Part shown: one piece after another, positions 36,098-39,140 of the stretch
Layout of the letters: every line of letters begins with the position of its first letter
Position numbering within the stretch: position 1 is the first letter of the stretch
DNA from: Oscillospiraceae bacterium
GTDB taxonomy: Bacteria; Bacillota; Clostridia; UMGS1810
NCBI GenBank assembly: GCA_015068705.1
Contig: SVJZ01000014.1
Location: forward strand, 1-39,140
Length of the DNA stretch: 39,140 nt
Reading direction: 5' to 3'
Program-made: the position numbers and the translations under genes
The notes under the pieces: model-generated
What the model saw: only the letters and a program-made list of their open reading frames with translations
Database searches by the model: none
Told to the model about the DNA's origin: nothing

Positions 36098-36856
36098 TTA
36101 GAGAATTTTTGATGCGCTATCCTTGTCCAGATAAAGCACTGCATCCTTGTGTTCTCTCAGGATACTCGCCGGACAAGCGGTGGTAACAGGTCCCATCAAT
36201 GCATTGTATACTGCGTTTGCCTTGCGAATGGTGGGAACCACACAAATTGCATGCGGAACCGACATAATAAACGACATGGTAAGCGACATTGCCTGCTTGG
36301 GAACATCGTCAAGGGTTGCAAAGCATCCGTCATTTACCTGCTGCTGACGGCATACATCATCAAGTTCTACCACCTTGATGGTTTCGGGGTCATTAAAATC
36401 CGCAACTGCCGGGTCGTTGAATGCCAGGTGTCCGTTTTCGCCAATGCCCAGGAAAATCAGGTCAATCGGATATTCCCGGAGCAACTTGGTATATTCAGCA
36501 CATTTTTCTTCCGCACTGTCTGCCTCGCAGAGCAGATAATGCTTTTCTTTGAAATCCACCTTGTCAAAAATGGCACGGTTCAAAAAATTCCCAAAGCCCG
36601 CAGGCTCTTTGTCATCGATGCCGATGTATTCATCCTGATGAAACGCTCTCACTTTGCTCCAGTCGATGTCCTGCTTCAAAAGTTCTGCCAGCAAATCATC
36701 CTGCGAAGGTGCCGCTGCAAACACAACATTTGCAACTCCGTTTTTGGAAATGGCATCGTTGATAATCTTTGCCGCATCAACTGCCGCCACACACCCCATT
36801 TCCTCGCGTGTTTCAAAAATTTCGACCGGTAAATTCACAACTTTTTTGCTAATCAT
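36098..36856 (-). CDS. Glucosamine-6-phosphate deaminase/isomerase-like protein (divergent NagB)
   Basis: 252 residues of the NagB/6-phosphogluconolactonase family. AFHQDEYIG (71-79) corresponds to the NagB active-site FxxDEY, and GIGENGHLAFNDP (137-149) to the GxGxxGHIAFNEP motif with the ring-opening His143. In place of the phosphate-binding GG/STP loop it has AAAPSQ (47-52), which marks a subfamily common beside Gfo/Idh and creatininase-like genes. It may act on a sugar phosphate other than glucosamine-6-phosphate. It is the first gene of the six-gene operon, with AAGGAG upstream of the ATG, behind a promoter (36939-36967) and putative operator (36911-36930). Confidence 0.87.
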   Translation of the reverse strand: MISKKVVNLPVEIFETREEMGCVAAVDAAKIINDAISKNGVANVVFAAAPSQDDLLAELLKQDIDWSKVRAFHQDEYIGIDDKEPAGFGNFLNRAIFDKVDFKEKHYLLCEADSAEEKCAEYTKLLREYPIDLIFLGIGENGHLAFNDPAVADFNDPETIKVVELDDVCRQQQVNDGCFATLDDVPKQAMSLTMSFIMSVPHAICVVPTIRKANAVYNALMGPVTTACPASILREHKDAVLYLDKDSASKIL

Positions 36857-36910
36857 CTTCCATTTCTCCTTTACAATATCATTTATGGTATGATCATCCG
36901 CTACAAAAAT

Positions 36911-36930
36911 AAGTAAGTATTTAGTTACTT
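36911..36930. promoter_or_regulatory. Putative TetR operator at the nagB-like operon promoter
   Basis: Quasi-palindrome AAGTAAGTATTTAGTTACTT: 8 of 10 positions symmetric. It begins nine bases downstream of the -10 box, so a bound protein would block initiation. A near copy lies at the malic enzyme promoter (38829-38848); with three flanking bases on each side the two sites agree at 19 or so of 26 positions. Confidence 0.65.
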
Positions 36931-36938
36931 TTAATACA

Positions 36939-36967
36939 ATTATATGTCACATTATTGGAAAAGTCAA
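36939..36967 (-). promoter_or_regulatory. Promoter of the six-gene nagB-like operon
   Basis: TTGACT (36962-36967), 17-base spacer, perfect TATAAT (36939-36944) on the minus strand; start near 36932, next to the putative operator. The leader to the first ATG is about 75 bases. Confidence 0.8.
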
Positions 36968-36994
36968 CATTTTTCGGAGAAAAGCTTACGGCCG

Positions 36995-37603
36995 TTATTT
37001 TAAAATGTAGTTTAAAATCATATCCGTAAGGATTTCCAATCGCCGCTCCAAGTCCTCTGCATTAAAGAAATCAATGTGCATGATATCGGTCATGGTATAC
37101 ACATTGGAAAAGCAGGAAAAGCAAAACATATTGATGGATATGATTACTTCCCTGATATTGATATCTTCCTTGAAAACGCCTTGCTCGATGCCTTGTTTGA
37201 GCACATTTTCCAACACTTTAACAGAGATATTTTTTAAGTTTGATGCGTTGGACATGCGCATATACTTTGCCTCATTGAGGTTTTCCCACATAACCATTTT
37301 GATAAAATTGGGATTATCCTTCAAAAAATGAAACAAAAGTCTGATGTACAAAGATACCGTTTCGGAAGGCGATAAAGACTGGGACAAAAGGTTTTCTTCG
37401 GTGATGGAAAGTTTGCTGTATACACTATCCAAAACCGCAGTATACAATCCCTCTTTGCTTCCAAAATGCGCATAAATCATTCGCTTGTTGCATCCGGCAC
37501 ACTCCGCAATTTCATCAATGCGCGCACCATAAAGCCCCTTTTTCGAAAAAATTTCCTCCGCTGCTGAAAGTATTTTGTTTTGGGTGATCATCCCTTTTCT
37601 CAT
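36995..37603 (-). CDS. TetR/AcrR family transcriptional regulator
   Basis: 202 residues. The N-terminal TetR domain is clear at 1-55: NKILSAAEEIFSKKGLYGARIDEIAECAGCNKRMIYAHFGSKEGLY is the canonical helix-turn-helix with the terminal YxHFGSKE signature. The C-terminal all-helical ligand domain (60-202) resembles those with a TetR_C YSIRAE-like fold, but the ligand cannot be read. It lies 17 bases after malic enzyme and 138 before the nagB-like gene, and the two related palindromes flank this pair of genes. Inference: it represses both units, including its own. No terminator follows it, so readthrough into the nagB-like operon is possible. Confidence 0.93.
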   Translation of the reverse strand: MRKGMITQNKILSAAEEIFSKKGLYGARIDEIAECAGCNKRMIYAHFGSKEGLYTAVLDSVYSKLSITEENLLSQSLSPSETVSLYIRLLFHFLKDNPNFIKMVMWENLNEAKYMRMSNASNLKNISVKVLENVLKQGIEQGVFKEDINIREVIISINMFCFSCFSNVYTMTDIMHIDFFNAEDLERRLEILTDMILNYILK

Positions 37604-37620
37604 TTTATTCCCTCATTATA

Positions 37621-38790
37621 TTATATTCTTGCAATGCCGCTGTTTTTCGCCGCATCTGCAACTGCCTTTGCAACCGTCTTGCCCACTCTTTCGTCAAAAG
37701 CTTTGGGCAAAATATAATCTGCTTTCAATTCATCATCAGACACAAGCCCTGCAATTGCATACGAAGCGGCCATCTTCATTTCATCATTGATATCACTTGC
37801 TCTCACATCCAAAGCTCCTCTGAAAATTCCGGGGAATGCAAGCACATTGTTAATCTGATTGCTGTAATCCGAACGACCCGTTCCAACAACCGCTGCCCCG
37901 CCCTCTTTTGCTTCTTCGGGGAATATCTCGGGAACCGGATTTGCCATCGCAAAAATAATCGGATCTTTCGCCATAGATGAAACCATTTCTTTGCTAACCA
38001 GTTTTGGTGCCGACACGCCAATAAATACATCCGCACCTTTCATTGCATCTGCAAGACTTCCCTGCAAATGCTCACGATTTGTTATCTTTGCAAGTTCTTT
38101 GTGCGCCTCGCTCAATTCCATTCCCTCGCAAATAATGCCAAATCGATCCACCATAATCAGATTTTTCACACCCAATTTCATGATGTGATTGCCAATTGCG
38201 GTTCCTGCACTGCCTGCTCCGTTAATCACCACTTTGATTTGGGAAATATCTTTTTTCACAACCTTCAGTGCATTGAGCATCGCCGCAGCAACAACGATTG
38301 CCGTACCATACTGGTCATCATGGAATACCGGGATATCACAAATCTCTCTGAGCCTTTTTTCAATTTCAAAACATCTCGGTGCCGAAATGTCCTCCAGATT
38401 GATTCCACCAAAACTGCCCGAAAGCAGATATACCGTTCTCACAAATTCATCCACATCCTGCGTTTTGATGCACAAGGGAAACGCATCCACATCTGCAAAC
38501 GCCTTAAACAGAGCGCATTTTCCCTCCATCACAGGCATACCGGCTTCGGGACCGATGTCGCCGAGTCCCAAAACTGCCGAACCATCTGTAATTACTGCAA
38601 CCAGATTGTGACGTCTGGTTAGTTCAAAGGATTTGCTGATATCCTTTTGAATTTCCAGACACGGCTCTGCAACTCCCGGCGTATATGCCAATGAAAGATC
38701 CTCTGCCTTTTTTAGGGGTGCTCTTGAAATTACCTCAATTTTTCCTTTCCATTCCTTGTGCTTTTGCAATGCTTCCTGTTTGATATCCAT
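37621..38790 (-). CDS. NAD(P)-dependent malic enzyme
   Basis: 389 residues from MDIKQEALQKHKEW, the short bacterial form. Converts malate to pyruvate and CO2 with reduction of NAD(P). N-terminal malic domain: LSLAYTPGVAEPCLEI near 40, VITDGSAVLGLGDIGPEAGMPVMEGKCALFK near 70-100, and the metal-site region FHDDQYGTAIVVAAA near 150. C-terminal NAD domain: VVINGAGSAGTAIGNHIMKLG near 180-200 and IIFAMANPVPEIFPEEA near 270-285. The chosen ATG has AGGGGG upstream; an in-frame ATG at 38835 lies within the operator-promoter area. Co-transcribed with the TetR gene. Cofactor preference not assigned. Confidence 0.96.
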   Translation of the reverse strand: MDIKQEALQKHKEWKGKIEVISRAPLKKAEDLSLAYTPGVAEPCLEIQKDISKSFELTRRHNLVAVITDGSAVLGLGDIGPEAGMPVMEGKCALFKAFADVDAFPLCIKTQDVDEFVRTVYLLSGSFGGINLEDISAPRCFEIEKRLREICDIPVFHDDQYGTAIVVAAAMLNALKVVKKDISQIKVVINGAGSAGTAIGNHIMKLGVKNLIMVDRFGIICEGMELSEAHKELAKITNREHLQGSLADAMKGADVFIGVSAPKLVSKEMVSSMAKDPIIFAMANPVPEIFPEEAKEGGAAVVGTGRSDYSNQINNVLAFPGIFRGALDVRASDINDEMKMAASYAIAGLVSDDELKADYILPKAFDERVGKTVAKAVADAAKNSGIARI

Positions 38791-38828
38791 TGTTATCCCC
38801 CTGTCAAAATGTTGTTTGTGTGTCAAAT

Positions 38829-38848
38829 AAGTCACTACTTGGTTACAT
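38829..38848. promoter_or_regulatory. Putative TetR operator at the malic enzyme promoter
   Basis: AAGTCACTACTTGGTTACAT, symmetric at 6 of 10 positions. It touches the -10 box (38847-38852) and covers the predicted start. It is the weaker copy of the site at 36911-36930. Confidence 0.55.
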
Positions 38849-38875
38849 TTTACTATAAATTTTTATAAAAATCAA
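38847..38875 (-). promoter_or_regulatory. Promoter of malic enzyme-tetR
   Basis: TTGATT (38870-38875), 17-base spacer, TAAAAT (38847-38852) on the minus strand. The stretch from here to the 5S terminator at 39013 holds only AT-rich sequence with no gene or clear signal. Confidence 0.65.
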
Positions 38876-39012
38876 GCCCATTCCTTGCCACCCGATAAAT
38901 TTAACAAAAAAAAGACCGATTTTATCAAAAAAACCGCCTTTTTCAGAAGAATCGTAATTTGAATATTCACACTTACTCAACACTCCACGCCAAATCCAAT
39001 GGCACAAAAAGC

Positions 39013-39042
39013 AAAAAACCACCCGCTATGCGGATGGTTTTT
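39013..39042 (-). terminator. Terminator of the rRNA operon
   Basis: Minus-strand arms AAAACCATCCGC and GCGGGTGGTTTT form a 12-bp stem (one G-U pair) with a three-base loop and a T run; 6-10 bases after the 5S 3' end. Confidence 0.9.
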
Positions 39043-39048
39043 CTTTGT

Positions 39049-39140
<92 letters not shown>

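Noticed and set aside
36098-36856. Asn at the NagB position of catalytic Asp141 (E. coli numbering) considered as a broken active site
   Set aside because: Bacillus-type NagB also has Asn at this place as far as I recall, so this is a normal variant; only the AAAPSQ loop is reported.
38876-39012. AT-rich stretch between malic enzyme promoter and 5S terminator as a possible small RNA or tRNA gene
   Set aside because: No cloverleaf, CCA end, hairpin-T-run or good promoter could be found.

Overview
The window reads as a chromosomal segment of a low-to-mid-GC Firmicute of class Clostridia, probably a gut-type Oscillospirales or relative. The evidence is gene content typical of that group (YerC, Mini-RNase III next to cysS, the LonB-LonA-YsxC block, YitT, BaiN/YhiN-type flavoprotein), strong GGAGG ribosome sites and sigma-A style promoters with 17-bp spacers. 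This placement is inference. No phage, insertion sequence, CRISPR array or tRNA gene was seen, and no gene-free stretch exceeds about 300 bases.

Layout. (1) 1-4238, minus strand: RpiR-type regulator, flavoprotein, one-TM hypothetical protein, PHP hydrolase and the start of cytidylate kinase, the last with its own promoter. (2) 4262-4636: a cold-shock gene with its own promoter, a leader holding two look-alike hairpins, and a terminator. (3) 4713-12776, minus: lonB, lon, ysxC, pcrA, yerC and a methyltransferase; lon has its own promoter. (4) 12914-15276, plus: a LUD-domain protein and an unusual fused permease-like membrane protein with an N-terminal zinc ribbon. (5) 15283-20558, minus: cysE, cysS, mrnC, yitT and a split transketolase. 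(6) 20581-21898, plus: a small zinc-ribbon protein and an EamA exporter. (7) 21898-28558, minus: a complete F-type ATP synthase operon atpI-B-E-F-H-A-G-D-C. Its c subunit has a two-carboxylate ion site and its epsilon subunit lacks the C-terminal helical domain. (8) 28703-29617: a CPBP membrane protease with a structured leader. (9) 29634-38875, minus: malic enzyme, a TetR regulator, then a six-gene catabolic-looking operon (NagB-like isomerase, creatininase-family hydrolase, Gfo/Idh oxidoreductase, an 854-residue DPYD-like multidomain flavoprotein, UxuB-like SDR, Ldh_2-family dehydrogenase). (10) 39013-39140: the 3' part of a 5S rRNA gene and its terminator.

The most interesting region is (9). 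Two closely related quasi-palindromes lie just downstream of the -10 boxes of the malic enzyme and nagB-like promoters, which suggests that the TetR protein encoded between them controls both units. The operon holds four dehydrogenase-type enzymes, one sugar-phosphate isomerase/deaminase-like enzyme and one amidohydrolase, but no transporter. I infer an uncharacterised pathway that breaks down an acidic or amidated sugar-like compound and feeds malate/pyruvate; the substrate cannot be read from the sequence. Second-tier items are the zinc-ribbon permease fusion and the ATP synthase rotor and epsilon features.
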